From positions 62,001 through 126,000 of the forward strand of contig CAZBPG010000001.1 in assembly GCA_964493695.1 (NCBI GenBank): DNA of 64,000 bases, given 5' to 3'. Positions 42,997 through 51,113 of this stretch are shown piece after piece; the stretch's first letter is position 1; every line of letters starts with the position of its first letter. The notes below the pieces were generated by a model that was not told where the DNA came from, ran no database searches, and worked only from the letters and a program-made list of their open reading frames with translations. The stretch comes from Bog-950 sp964493695. Lineage in GTDB: Bacteria > Bacteroidota > Bacteroidia > Chitinophagales > LD1. Made by a program: the position numbers and the translations under genes.

Positions 42997-43626
42997 TTAC
43001 TTCCATTCAAATGTTTTCAGCATTTGTTTTACATCGGCTTTTACATAATCAAGCACCGGTGCCATACTGTCGGCATTGGGTGAACTGTAAAAATAAAGTG
43101 CTCCGCGAATAAAATGACGATTGCTATCGGTTAGGAAAAACTGAACATTACTGGCTGCGTCTCCGCCCAAATCGTAAAGTATCCCGCCAACACCATGTGC
43201 GTTATCAATTTTAATCTCGTCAATGTAGTTTGCTTTTTTGGTGTGCTTAAAAGCCATCTTGTGTGCGTCTTCCACTAAGTGCTCCAGCCTCATCGTATCA
43301 TTAATGTCCTTGTAAGTAAGATTTACCACTCCGTTAAGCGATGGGAAGTAAACATTCAGCCAGCATTGGTCGCTTCTCAGTTTGTTTCCAAAATAGGTGG
43401 TATCGCGTGATACTTCCGTGTAAACGGGTTTCTCAAATTTAAACGGACATTCCTTCGGGTCGTACAATTCATATTTTCTCTCCGGAAAAATTACCCGCGG
43501 ATATGCCTTTTGTTTGGGAGTGTAATCACCATGACAAGAAGGAAGGATAACAGATAATAGACAACAGACAACAGACAAAATCCATTTCTGATTTCTGATT
43601 TCTGATTTCTGATTTCTAACTCTCAT
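42997..43626 (-). CDS. gldD: gliding motility lipoprotein GldD
   Basis: 209 residues with a lipoprotein signal (VILPSC). The GldD core is YTPKQKAYPRVIFPERKYE (about 36-54) and YDPKECPFKFEKPVYTEV, then CWLNVYFPSLNGVVNLTYKDI. GldD is a membrane lipoprotein required for gliding and T9SS function in Flavobacterium. It follows gldE with an 11-bp overlap. The first residues (RNQKSEIRNQKW) come from heptamers tttctga/ttctgat repeated in the DNA (43584-43617), so the true start is uncertain. Confidence 0.9.
   Translation of the reverse strand: MRVRNQKSEIRNQKWILSVVCCLLSVILPSCHGDYTPKQKAYPRVIFPERKYELYDPKECPFKFEKPVYTEVSRDTTYFGNKLRSDQCWLNVYFPSLNGVVNLTYKDINDTMRLEHLVEDAHKMAFKHTKKANYIDEIKIDNAHGVGGILYDLGGDAASNVQFFLTDSNRHFIRGALYFYSSPNADSMAPVLDYVKADVKQMLKTFEWK
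43553..43617. repeat. two heptamer repeat tracts in the gldD leader
   Basis: A gacaaca tract (about 43558-43580) and an atttctg tract of four to five units (43584-43617) together encode the signal peptide region of GldD. They show that the 5' end of this gene is a simple-sequence region liable to slippage. Confidence 0.85.
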
Positions 43627-44962
43627 TCGTAATTTTCACTTTTTCAATCCGGTTATTCAGTACCGATACAATGGTGAATTTATAGTTCTTCATTTTCAGT
43701 TCTTCTCCGTTCTTAGGAATTCGACCTGCAATTTCAAGTATCAAACCGGCAAGCGATTCTGATTCTCCTTTCGTTTCTTCAAATGTAGCAACGTCTACTT
43801 CCATCAAACGGCAGGCATCGGCCAAAGGTGTTTTGCCATCAAATAAAAAATTCTTGTCGTCAATTTTTTTGAAGCCGGTTTCAGTAGCCTCATCAAACTC
43901 ATCCGTAATATCACCTACCACTTCTTCTACAATATCTTCAAGCGTTATAATTCCGCAAGTGCCCCCGTATTCATCAACTACTACGGCAAGATGTTTTCTG
44001 TTCTGCTGAATCTCACGCAGCAGGTCGTCAATCTTTTTTGTTTCCGGAACAAAAAACGGTTCGCGTATCATGTTCTGCCATCCGAACGCTTCATCCTGAT
44101 TCAGATGTTCTATCAAATCTTTTATGTTGAGTACACCCACCACGTTATCAGGGTTTTCTTTGTAAACGGGATAACGCGAATAGCCATTCTCTTTCACAAA
44201 AGCCATCAATTCTTTAAAATTGAAATCATAGTCAATAGATACTACATCGGTTCGCGGGCGCATCACCTGCTTCACCATAATGTTGCCGAAGTGCACAATC
44301 CCCTTCAGTAACTTGGCATCCTGTTTCGACTCTTTTTTCTCAACGGTAATTTCAATCGCCTTGTTTATTTCTTCAATATCAATTTCTGCATTGTGCCTCT
44401 TTAATCTTTTTTCCAAAGATTGAGTGCCGCCAATCAGAATATAGTTTACCGGTTGCATTATTTTTACGAGCAGGTTGAAGAAGCCGCTCATAGCACGGGC
44501 AATTTTTACTTTGTTATGTGTAGCATAAACCTTCGGAGTGGCTTCGCCAAACAACACCAGGAAAAAAGTTACAATCAAAACGTTCCAAATAAACTCAATA
44601 GCGTAACCGTGCAGCACGAAGTTGCCGATAAGAAAATCCTGAAAGTTAAACATGCGCTTGGTTACGTAATAGGAGGTAACCACAACGCCAATATTCACCA
44701 GGTTGTTGCTGATAAGAATGGTGGATAGAAGATAGCGCGGGCTATCGAGCAGTTTTCCAACACGGTTGTCTGCTGCGTCTTCGCTTTCGCGCAAGGCACC
44801 AACTTCCACATTGCTCAACGAGAAATACGCAATCTCACTGGCCGACATGATAGCGGAACAGATAATTAAAACCAGAATGATAAGATTGGCGATAAAAACA
44901 GAAGCGGTAGGCGCGTTAACCAGCGACTGAAGAAAAATTTGCAAACTGACGGAAGAATCCAT
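43616..44962 (-). CDS. gldE: GldE-type CBS-domain membrane protein (CorC/HlyC family)
   Basis: 448 residues. A DUF21 membrane domain with about four helices (1-165) is followed by a CBS pair (MRPRTDVVSIDYDF ... GYSRYPVYKENPDNVVGVLNIKDL near 235-282; AVVDEYGGTCGIITLEDIVEEVVGDITDE near 333-362) and a C-terminal CorC_HlyC domain. The adjacent gldD and gliding context identify it as GldE, a partner needed for GldD function in gliding species. The ssb gene is upstream on the same strand. Confidence 0.9.
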   Translation of the reverse strand: MDSSVSLQIFLQSLVNAPTASVFIANLIILVLIICSAIMSASEIAYFSLSNVEVGALRESEDAADNRVGKLLDSPRYLLSTILISNNLVNIGVVVTSYYVTKRMFNFQDFLIGNFVLHGYAIEFIWNVLIVTFFLVLFGEATPKVYATHNKVKIARAMSGFFNLLVKIMQPVNYILIGGTQSLEKRLKRHNAEIDIEEINKAIEITVEKKESKQDAKLLKGIVHFGNIMVKQVMRPRTDVVSIDYDFNFKELMAFVKENGYSRYPVYKENPDNVVGVLNIKDLIEHLNQDEAFGWQNMIREPFFVPETKKIDDLLREIQQNRKHLAVVVDEYGGTCGIITLEDIVEEVVGDITDEFDEATETGFKKIDDKNFLFDGKTPLADACRLMEVDVATFEETKGESESLAGLILEIAGRIPKNGEELKMKNYKFTIVSVLNNRIEKVKITNES

Positions 44963-44976
44963 ATTGGCTGGTGGTG

Positions 44977-45035
44977 AATAGCAAGTGGCGAATGATAAGC
45001 AGTAATTTACTGCTCGCTACCCGCCACTTGCTATT
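44977..45035. repeat. inverted repeat between ssb and gldE
   Basis: AATAGCAAGTGGCG (44977-44990) pairs with CGCCACTTGCTATT (45022-45035), and inside them AGCAGTAA/TTTACTGCT adds a second stem. The resulting long hairpin lies right after the ssb stop and might reduce read-through into gldE. Confidence 0.75.
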
Positions 45036-45044
45036 TGCTGAATA

Positions 45045-45482
45045 CTAAAATGGTAAATCATCATCTGCAGCCGATGTGGAAGCAGGAGACTCTTCATTGG
45101 CAGAAGGACCTGTATTGGTAGATGAGTAATTGCCGCTTCCGCTATCGCTTCCTTCCTTGTTGCCCAGCATTCTGAAATTATCAACGATAATTTCAGTAGT
45201 TCTTCTTTTGTTGCCGTCTTTATCATCGTATTCGCGGGTGCGGATTTTCCCTTCTATCCAAATCTGCATGCCCTTTTTCAGATTTTTCTCGGCACGTTCA
45301 GCAGCGAATTTGTTGTTGACTTTAATGTTGTGCCAATCAGTAATGTCTTTCCAGTTGCCGTCTTTGTCCTTGTAGCTTTCGTTCGTGGCAAGTGAGAATT
45401 CGGCAATTGCTCCACCGTTATCGAAATGTTTTATAACCGGGTCCTTGCCCAGTCTGCCTATTAAAAATACTTTGTTTACCAT
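45045..45482 (-). CDS. ssb: single-stranded DNA-binding protein
   Basis: 145 residues. OB-fold features: MVNKVFLIGRLGKDPVIKHF, IAEFSLATNESYKDKDGNWKDITDWHNI (about 30-57), KGMQIWIEGKIRTREYDDKDG. A Gly/Ser/Thr-rich linker leads to the acidic tip DDDLPF that recruits repair and replication proteins. The length is normal. Located in the classic mutY-ssb-gldE order. Confidence 0.96.
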   Translation of the reverse strand: MVNKVFLIGRLGKDPVIKHFDNGGAIAEFSLATNESYKDKDGNWKDITDWHNIKVNNKFAAERAEKNLKKGMQIWIEGKIRTREYDDKDGNKRRTTEIIVDNFRMLGNKEGSDSGSGNYSSTNTGPSANEESPASTSAADDDLPF

Positions 45483-45518
45483 AGCTGTAAATTTTGTTAG
45501 TGATGTAATTTGGGATGT

Positions 45519-45548
45519 CTAAAATAAGGACTTTTGTTCTAAACCAAA
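45519..45548 (-). promoter_or_regulatory. candidate ssb promoter TTTG-N18-TATTTTAG
   Basis: On the minus strand, TTTG (45548-45545) is 18 bases before TATTTTAG (45526-45519), a 7-of-8 match to TAnnTTTG. The ATG at 45482 follows after a leader of about 30 bases. Confidence 0.5.
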
Positions 45549-45602
45549 TCAATTCATTGAATATTTTTGAGATTAAAGGATTGATTTGGTTCACGAAGTC
45601 TG

Positions 45603-46661
45603 CTAAATTTTCAAACCGACACTGAGTAAATACAAGTACAAGGTTTTGGGAAAGGCGTATTGAGAAATCAATTTTAGTTTTACTTTCTGCGTATTTGCCA
45701 ATGAAAACGATTTAAAATCCTTTAGCTCAACTTCAATAAACCTAAAATGAATTTTGCGGTGCGAAAGCATTTGAGATATTTCCCTTGAATGCGATTGGAT
45801 AGAAAAACGTTTTGTGCCGAGAAGCTTTGCCACCGCCTCAGCAAAACCCTTCTTCAAAGGTTTTGTTGTTTCAATCATCGGCAGTTCGTAGAGGTTTTTC
45901 CAGATGTCCTTGCCCGTTCGCTTTCGAATCAGAATTTCTTTATCGTTTTTTATTAAGAGGTAATTAAAATACCGGTTGGTGATTTTGGTTCGCTTCCCCC
46001 TGTAAGGAAGCTGCTCAATCAGCTCATGATTTTTTGCCACACAAATTTTTCTGAACGGACATTCCTCACACTTCGGGTTTTTAGGTAGGCAAACTACTCC
46101 GCCAAAATCCATGATAGCCTGATTATAAAGAGCGGGATTCTTTTCATCAATTAAATCTTGGGCCAGTTGCGCAAATCTCTTTTTGCCTTCGGTGTTGTCA
46201 AAAGCTGTTTCAATTCCGAAAACACGTGCCAGTACACGGATAACATTGCCATCTACCACCGCTTTGTTTTCACCAAAGGCGAATGATGCAATAGCCGCAG
46301 CGGTGTAATCACCTACGCCCTTCAGCTTTTTTAGTTCATCGAACGTTTCCGGAAACTTCCCTTTCCGGTTATCCTGAATGTTTTTGGCGGTTTCGTGCAA
46401 GTTACGTGCACGCGAATAGTAGCCCAGGCCCTGCCACAGTTTCATCACATCATCTTCTTTGGCTTTAGCCAAATGCTGTATCGTGGGATACTTCTGTTTA
46501 AAGCGAAGAAAATACGGCAGCCCCTGCTCTACCCGCGTTTGCTGCAGAATAATTTCACTCAGCCAGATGTAATAAGGATTCTTTTCTCCCTTCCACGGCA
46601 TGTGCCGGGTGTTTTCTTCTTTATGCCATTTTAGTAAAACCGAAGCGAATTTGTTACTCAT
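45603..46661 (-). CDS. mutY: A/G-specific adenine glycosylase
   Basis: 352 residues from the ATG at 46661 (MSNKFASVL); the frame continues 11 codons upstream to 46694 through a hydrophobic stretch that looks non-coding. WLSEIILQQTRVEQGLPYF (about 34-52) and the HhH motif LKGVGDYTAAAIASFAFGE with catalytic Asp (AVVDGNVIRVLARVFG) are visible. The 4Fe-4S ligands are spaced C-X6-C-X2-C-X5-C (CLPKNPKCEECPFRKIC). A NUDIX-like C-domain recognises 8-oxoG. It removes A mispaired with 8-oxoguanine. Confidence 0.95.
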   Translation of the reverse strand: MSNKFASVLLKWHKEENTRHMPWKGEKNPYYIWLSEIILQQTRVEQGLPYFLRFKQKYPTIQHLAKAKEDDVMKLWQGLGYYSRARNLHETAKNIQDNRKGKFPETFDELKKLKGVGDYTAAAIASFAFGENKAVVDGNVIRVLARVFGIETAFDNTEGKKRFAQLAQDLIDEKNPALYNQAIMDFGGVVCLPKNPKCEECPFRKICVAKNHELIEQLPYRGKRTKITNRYFNYLLIKNDKEILIRKRTGKDIWKNLYELPMIETTKPLKKGFAEAVAKLLGTKRFSIQSHSREISQMLSHRKIHFRFIEVELKDFKSFSLANTQKVKLKLISQYAFPKTLYLYLLSVGLKI

Positions 46662-46828
46662 TATATATATGACAAAGAAGAAAGTTTTTGTCAATTCAAA
46701 CCATCAATGAATTGTCAGCGCCAACTTTCCCCCGGCCTTGAACTATTGGTTCAAACCAAAAGAACAACGTTAAAAGTTAAATCGAATGCAATTCACAACC
46801 ATTTTGGCGAAATCCTCCACCCATTTCG

Positions 46829-47100
46829 CCCCTATTTTCTTAAAAAAGGCAATATTTTTTTACAAACAGCCATCATATTTTTATATATATTCAAAAATTA
46901 TTTACAAATAGCGAATATAATTTCTTATATAATCAATGTATTTTTTAGTATAGGCAATGTATTTTTACAATAAGCAATAATTAATTTACATTAATCAATA
47001 GTATTTCTTCACACAGTCGAAGTATTTTTTCATATAGGCATAATTTTTTCGCGTTGGTTCAAAAATATTTCCATTAATCATTACTTTCACACTAAATTAA
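46829..47100. repeat. AT-rich degenerate 21-bp-period array (about 13 units)
   Basis: Cutting at 46829, 46850, 46871, 46892, 46913, 46934, 46955, 46975 (one 20-bp unit), 46996, 47017, 47038, 47059 and 47080 gives units most of which start CAAT or CATC and carry a run of T in the centre, often ending TATAGG, AATAG or ATTAAT. Best pair: 46934 and 46955 both begin CAATGTATTTTT. Sequence identity is low but the phase is kept over 270 bp. The T-tracts recur on one face of the helix every two turns, suggesting curved DNA. No ORF spans it credibly. Confidence 0.75.
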
Positions 47101-47123
47101 ATCCATAAAACTATGCTTTTCCG

Positions 47124-47158
47124 AAACCCCGAAAGGGTTGTAAACCCTTTCAGGGTTT
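47124..47158. repeat. hairpin repeat ccccgaaagggtt, second copy
   Basis: AAACCCCGAAAGGGTTG/TAAACCCTTTCAGGGTTT is nearly identical to the element at 29985-30017. It sits between the AT-rich array and the GC-richer array in the mutY-M42 peptidase gap. Confidence 0.8.
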
Positions 47159-47188
47159 GCCTACCGCGCAATAATTAAACTCGGAAAC

Positions 47189-47335
47189 GCAAACCCCATT
47201 CATGGAACCGGAACCCCCGCGCATGGAGTAGCAAACGCCACACCTGGAACCGCGAACGCCCCGCACAGTATCGAAAATCACAAACGCAGAACCGGAAACT
47301 CCGTACGTAGAAACCCAAACCATACTCCAAAAAAT
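47189..47335. repeat. GC-richer degenerate 21-bp-period array (7 units)
   Basis: Seven consecutive 21-bp units begin at 47189, 47210, 47231, 47252, 47273, 47294 and 47315 with no length change. Shared positions are G(C/G)AAAC at the start, CC at 7-9 and CATGGAACC or a variant at the end; units 1 and 3 match best. It lies directly upstream of the M42 peptidase gene (47396), ending about 60 bp before its ATG. Confidence 0.8.
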
Positions 47336-47395
47336 TCTAAGTTTGCGGCCCTTGTATTCAAATCCAAAACCACACTTCTAAAATCTAAAATCAGA

Positions 47396-48448
47396 ATGAT
47401 TAACGTTCCTCTCCTCAAACAAATCTGCGAAACCCCCGGGGTTCCCGGCCACGAACAAAAAGTGCGCGAACTTATTCAACGCGAACTCAAAAATATTGCT
47501 GATGACATCTATACCGATAATATGGGTAACCTGATAGCGGTAAAAAAAGGAAAGAGCAGCACCAAAAAAGTAATGGCCGCTGCGCACATGGACGAAATCG
47601 GCTTTATCGTTCATCATATTGACGAAAACGGTTTTCTCCGCTTTCATCCCCTTGGCGGCTTCGACCCTAAAACTTTAACGGCACAGCGCGTAGTAGTTCA
47701 CGGAAAAAAAGATGTGGTTGGTGTAATGGGCACAAAACCTATTCACTTAATGACAGCAGAAGAGCGTGGAAAGCCGCTTCACCTCACCGATTATTTTATT
47801 GACCTCGGCATGAGTCGCAAAGAAGTAGTGAAGATTGTGGAGGTGGGAAATGTAGTAACCCGCGAGCGCGAATTGATTGAAATGGGCGATTGCGTGAACT
47901 GCAAAAGTATCGACAACCGGGTAGCGGTTTTTGTTCTGATTGAAACACTCCGCGAACTCAAAGGAAAAAATATCCCTTACGACTTCTACGGCATCTTTAC
48001 CGTGCAGGAAGAAGTGGGTATCCGTGGCGCACAGGTTGCCGCCCACCACATTGGTGCCGAATTCAGTTTTTGTATTGATACAACAATAGCTTTTGATACA
48101 CCCGGTGCAAAACCCGAAGAAATGGTTACTAAACTGGGGGATGGTGTAGCGATAAAAATTATGGATTCGTCCGCCATCTGCGATTACCGCATGGTGAAGT
48201 TTATGAAAGAGCTGGCCGACAAAAACAAAATTAAATGGCAACCGGAGTTGCTCCCTGCCGGTGGAACCGACACAGCGGGCATGCAGCGCATGGCACCGAA
48301 CGGAACTATTGCCGGTGCGGTATCTATTCCAACCCGCCACATTCATTCCGTAATTGAAATGGCAAACAAAAAAGACATTAAAGGCAACATTGATTTGCTG
48401 AAACTTTGCTTGAGCAATCTGGATAAATACGATTGGAGCTTTAAGTAA
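47396..48448 (+). CDS. M42-family aminopeptidase (glutamyl aminopeptidase/cellulase-like)
   Basis: 350 residues. KVMAAAHMDEIGFIVHHIDENG (near 58-79) holds the first metal ligands, CKSIDNRVAVFVLIETL (near 165) gives the bridging Asp, GIFTVQEEVGIRGAQVAAH (near 198) the catalytic Glu pair, and ATRHIHSVIEM-like PTRHIHSVIEMAN near 318 the last His. M42 enzymes are cytosolic dodecameric metallo-aminopeptidases that finish peptide breakdown. Its promoter would lie within or just after the 21-bp array. Confidence 0.92.
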   Translation: MINVPLLKQICETPGVPGHEQKVRELIQRELKNIADDIYTDNMGNLIAVKKGKSSTKKVMAAAHMDEIGFIVHHIDENGFLRFHPLGGFDPKTLTAQRVVVHGKKDVVGVMGTKPIHLMTAEERGKPLHLTDYFIDLGMSRKEVVKIVEVGNVVTRERELIEMGDCVNCKSIDNRVAVFVLIETLRELKGKNIPYDFYGIFTVQEEVGIRGAQVAAHHIGAEFSFCIDTTIAFDTPGAKPEEMVTKLGDGVAIKIMDSSAICDYRMVKFMKELADKNKIKWQPELLPAGGTDTAGMQRMAPNGTIAGAVSIPTRHIHSVIEMANKKDIKGNIDLLKLCLSNLDKYDWSFK

Positions 48449-48469
48449 CTTGGTCTGAACTATAAATAC

Positions 48470-48491
48470 AATCCTCGCTCACGCGGGGATT
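48470..48491 (+). terminator. intrinsic terminator after the M42 peptidase gene
   Basis: AATCCTCGC pairs with GCGGGGATT (one G-T) around TCAC, followed by TTTTTTATTTT. It lies 22 bp after the peptidase stop. Confidence 0.88.
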
Positions 48492-48506
48492 TTTTATTTT
48501 CGGAAC

Positions 48507-48830
48507 ATGAACTTGATTGAACTACATAGAAAGGAAATAGAGGCGCTGTGTGAAAAGCACAAAGTAGATTCATTGGATTTAGTGGGTTCTTTTGCAAAGG
48601 GAACATCTAACAGCGAAAGTGATGTTGACTTTCTGGTAACGTTTGGCGATGTTGATTTGTATCAATATGCCGACAATTATTTTGACTTTATTACTTCTAT
48701 GGAAACTCTTTTCAATAGAAAAGTTGATTTGATTTCCGAAAAAGCGATTGACAACCCGTATTTATTGAAATCATTCAACCGTAACCGCGTCAAAATCTAT
48801 GAGCGAAGAAATCCTCGTTTGGCTGCATGA
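48507..48830 (+). CDS. MNT-type nucleotidyltransferase (antitoxin)
   Basis: 107 residues. The minimal nucleotidyltransferase motif G-S-X9-D-X-D is LVGSFAKGTSNSESDVDFLV at about 26-45. These enzymes pair with HEPN proteins; in studied systems the MNT AMPylates and inactivates the HEPN toxin. The gene overlaps the HEPN gene by 32 bp. Confidence 0.87.
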   Translation: MNLIELHRKEIEALCEKHKVDSLDLVGSFAKGTSNSESDVDFLVTFGDVDLYQYADNYFDFITSMETLFNRKVDLISEKAIDNPYLLKSFNRNRVKIYERRNPRLAA

Positions 48831-49146
48831 CATTCGCAAACAGGTTTTGCAGATTGATGAGTTTTATGCCACCACACAAAAATCTTTCGAAGAATTTCAG
48901 AAAAACACCATGCTCCGCAAAGCCATTGAGCGGAATCTGGAAATCGCAGCAGAAGCGCTAAACAGAATTTTAGAAAAGGAACCGGATTTCCCTATTTCCA
49001 ACGCAAGAAAAATCATCGGCTTCCGTAACCGGTTAGCACACGAATATGACCGGCTGGATGACGAAACTGTTTACAGTGTTTCCGTTAAGTATCTTCCGGA
49101 ACTCCTGAAAGAAGTTTCTGCAATTCTTGATAAAAATAAACCATGA
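48799..49146 (+). CDS. HEPN (DUF86) toxin
   Basis: 115 residues, all helical. The RX4H RNase motif is FRNRLAHEYDRLD near residue 76-88, with KAIERNLEIAAEALNRIL before it, typical of DUF86. Predicted RNA-cleaving toxin partnered with the overlapping MNT gene. The start at 48799 is within the MNT gene; no other ATG fits the family length. Confidence 0.87.
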   Translation: MSEEILVWLHDIRKQVLQIDEFYATTQKSFEEFQKNTMLRKAIERNLEIAAEALNRILEKEPDFPISNARKIIGFRNRLAHEYDRLDDETVYSVSVKYLPELLKEVSAILDKNKP

Positions 49147-49149
49147 ATC

Positions 49150-49380
49150 ATGTGGACGGAAAAGGATAATTCACTCCAACGCACTTTCACCTTCAAAGAT
49201 TTCTCTGAAGCATTTGCCTTTATGACGCGCGTGGCACTGATAGCTGAAAAGATGGACCATCATCCTTACTGGGTGAATGTGTGGAACCGGGTAGAAATAA
49301 CGCTCAACACGCACAGTGCCGGAAACACCGTAACAGAAAAAGACAGAAAGCTGGCTGCCGAAATTGATAAACTCGTATAG
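49150..49380 (+). CDS. 4a-hydroxytetrahydrobiopterin dehydratase (pterin carbinolamine dehydratase)
   Basis: 76 residues. The family signature FKDFSEAFAFMTRVALIAEKMDHHPYWVNVWNRVEITLNTH contains the active-site histidines (HHP) and the later H near 52, and TEKDRKLAAEIDKL ends the protein. It regenerates pterin cofactor after hydroxylation, or acts in a related pterin/molybdopterin step. It starts 3 bp after the HEPN stop and 30 bp before nadE. Confidence 0.88.
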   Translation: MWTEKDNSLQRTFTFKDFSEAFAFMTRVALIAEKMDHHPYWVNVWNRVEITLNTHSAGNTVTEKDRKLAAEIDKLV

Positions 49381-49410
49381 TTCCTTTCCTTTGCCTTCGA
49401 ATTCGAAGAA

Positions 49411-51051
49411 ATGAAGATTGCCCTTGCCCAGTTAAATTATCACGTAGGAAATTTTGAGGCGAACACGCAGAAAATAATTGCTGCTATCCGCCATGCCGAA
49501 AAGCAAAATGCAGAGCTGGTAGTCTTCAGCGAGCTTTGCATCTGCGGTTATCCTTCCCGCGATTTTTTAGAGTTTGATGATTTCATTAACCAGTGCACAA
49601 ATGCTTTGAGGGAAATCGCAAAGCACACAGGTAAAGTTGCTGTGCTCGTTGGTTGCCCTCGTAAAAACCCGGTGAAAGAGGGCAAGGATTTGTTCAACGC
49701 TGCATTCTTTCTGTATGAAGGCGAAGTAAAACACATCACCGATAAAACATTGCTGCCGGTTTACGATGTGTTTGATGAATACCGGTATTTTGAACCGAAC
49801 AGGAAATTTGAAGTAGTCAGCTTCAAAGGCAAAAAATTAGCCCTTACCATTTGCGAAGATATCTGGAACGTAGGCAACGACAATCCGCTCTATACCATCT
49901 GCCCGATGGATGAATTGATAAAGCAGTCACCGGATATGATTATTAATCTTTCTGCTTCGCCTTTCAGTTATGTTCAACACGAAGAGCGGATGAAAGTAAT
50001 CCGCGCCAATGTAGCCCGGTATAAAATTCCGATGGCCTACGTAAACCAGGTAGGCGCACAAACCGAATTAATTTTTGACGGAGGAAGTGTAGTGGTGAAT
50101 GAGAAGGGAGAAGTAGTTGAGCAATTGAAGTTTTTTGAAGAAGAAATCAGGATTGCGGATTGCGGATTTTCGATTTCGGATTTAGAATTCGAATGCACCA
50201 ATCCGCAATCCGCAATTTCGCTGATTCACTCCGGATTAGTTCTCGGCATCCGCGATTACTTCGCCAAGCTCGGTTTTAAAAAAGCAATCCTCGGTTTAAG
50301 CGGGGGAATAGATTCTGCTTTGGTTCTCTGTTTGGCAGCCGAAGCATTAGGAAAAGAGAATGTCATGTCGCTCCTTCTTCCATCCGGTTTTTCATCTGAC
50401 CATTCTATAGCCGATTCAAAACAACTTTGCGAAAATCTGGGAACGAAATACGAAACAGTCCCTATCGAAAATAATTTTCAGGCTTTTATACAAACGCTGA
50501 ATCCGTTTTTCAAAGACCTTCCGTTCAATGTAGCGGAAGAAAATCTACAGGCGCGCGTGCGCGGGGTTTTGCTCATGGCTTTCAGCAATAAATTCGGGTA
50601 CATTTTGCTCAACACTACCAACAAGAGCGAAGCAGCTGTTGGCTACGGAACTTTGTATGGCGATATGTGCGGAGGGTTGGCTGTGTTGGGCGATGTTTAC
50701 AAAACACAGGTGTATGAACTCGCCAATTACATTAACCGGAACGGTGAAGTGATTCCCCGGAATATTATTTCAAAGCCCCCGTCCGCGGAGCTTCGCCCCA
50801 ACCAAAAAGATTCCGATTCGTTGCCTGAGTATGATGTGTTGGACAAGGTGCTCTACCAATACATCGAAAAACGCCAGGGCCCCAAAGAACTGACCGCAAT
50901 GGGTTTTGAAAAAAAATTAGTTGACCGGGTGTTGAAAATGGTTAACGGCAGCGAATGGAAACGTTTTCAAACACCGCCCATTCTTCGCGTTTCTCCAAAG
51001 GCATTCGGCATGGGGCGCAGAATGAACATTGAAGGGAAGTATCTCGGTTAA
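49411..51051 (+). CDS. nadE: glutamine-dependent NAD+ synthetase
   Basis: 546 residues. An N-terminal nitrilase-type glutaminase (MKIALAQLNYHVGNFEAN; VVFSELCICGYPSRDFLE with the active-site Glu near 47; LALTICEDIWN with Cys near 152) is joined to the synthetase domain, whose P-loop is LGLSGGIDSALVL near 293-305. It amidates nicotinate adenine dinucleotide to NAD using glutamine. Between the domains (about residues 246-270) lies an inserted heptamer inverted repeat encoding RIADCGFSIS and NPQSAIS. Otherwise family-typical. Confidence 0.95.
   Translation: MKIALAQLNYHVGNFEANTQKIIAAIRHAEKQNAELVVFSELCICGYPSRDFLEFDDFINQCTNALREIAKHTGKVAVLVGCPRKNPVKEGKDLFNAAFFLYEGEVKHITDKTLLPVYDVFDEYRYFEPNRKFEVVSFKGKKLALTICEDIWNVGNDNPLYTICPMDELIKQSPDMIINLSASPFSYVQHEERMKVIRANVARYKIPMAYVNQVGAQTELIFDGGSVVVNEKGEVVEQLKFFEEEIRIADCGFSISDLEFECTNPQSAISLIHSGLVLGIRDYFAKLGFKKAILGLSGGIDSALVLCLAAEALGKENVMSLLLPSGFSSDHSIADSKQLCENLGTKYETVPIENNFQAFIQTLNPFFKDLPFNVAEENLQARVRGVLLMAFSNKFGYILLNTTNKSEAAVGYGTLYGDMCGGLAVLGDVYKTQVYELANYINRNGEVIPRNIISKPPSAELRPNQKDSDSLPEYDVLDKVLYQYIEKRQGPKELTAMGFEKKLVDRVLKMVNGSEWKRFQTPPILRVSPKAFGMGRRMNIEGKYLG
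50151..50216. repeat. heptamer inverted repeat inside nadE
   Basis: ATTGCGGATTGCGGATT (50152-50168) is perfectly complementary to AATCCGCAATCCGCAAT (50200-50216), with gattttc/gatttcg/gatttag heptamers between. The insert keeps the reading frame and sits at the interdomain linker of NadE. Confidence 0.9.
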
Positions 51052-51073
51052 TCCGCGCATTCAGCGCAATAAT

Positions 51074-51081
51074 TACATTTG
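51074..51081 (+). promoter_or_regulatory. candidate promoter -7 element TACATTTG
   Basis: Exact TAnnTTTG match 33 bases before the ATG at 51114 in the gap after nadE. No good TTTG box is found at 19 bases upstream. Confidence 0.38.
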
Positions 51082-51113
51082 CCGCTCGTTATTGAAGCCG
51101 ATAAAAATAAATC

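Noticed and set aside
46707..46973. 88-codon plus-strand frame running into the AT-rich array
   Set aside because: The second half is translated array (phenylalanine/isoleucine-rich by composition); no start signal or family resemblance.
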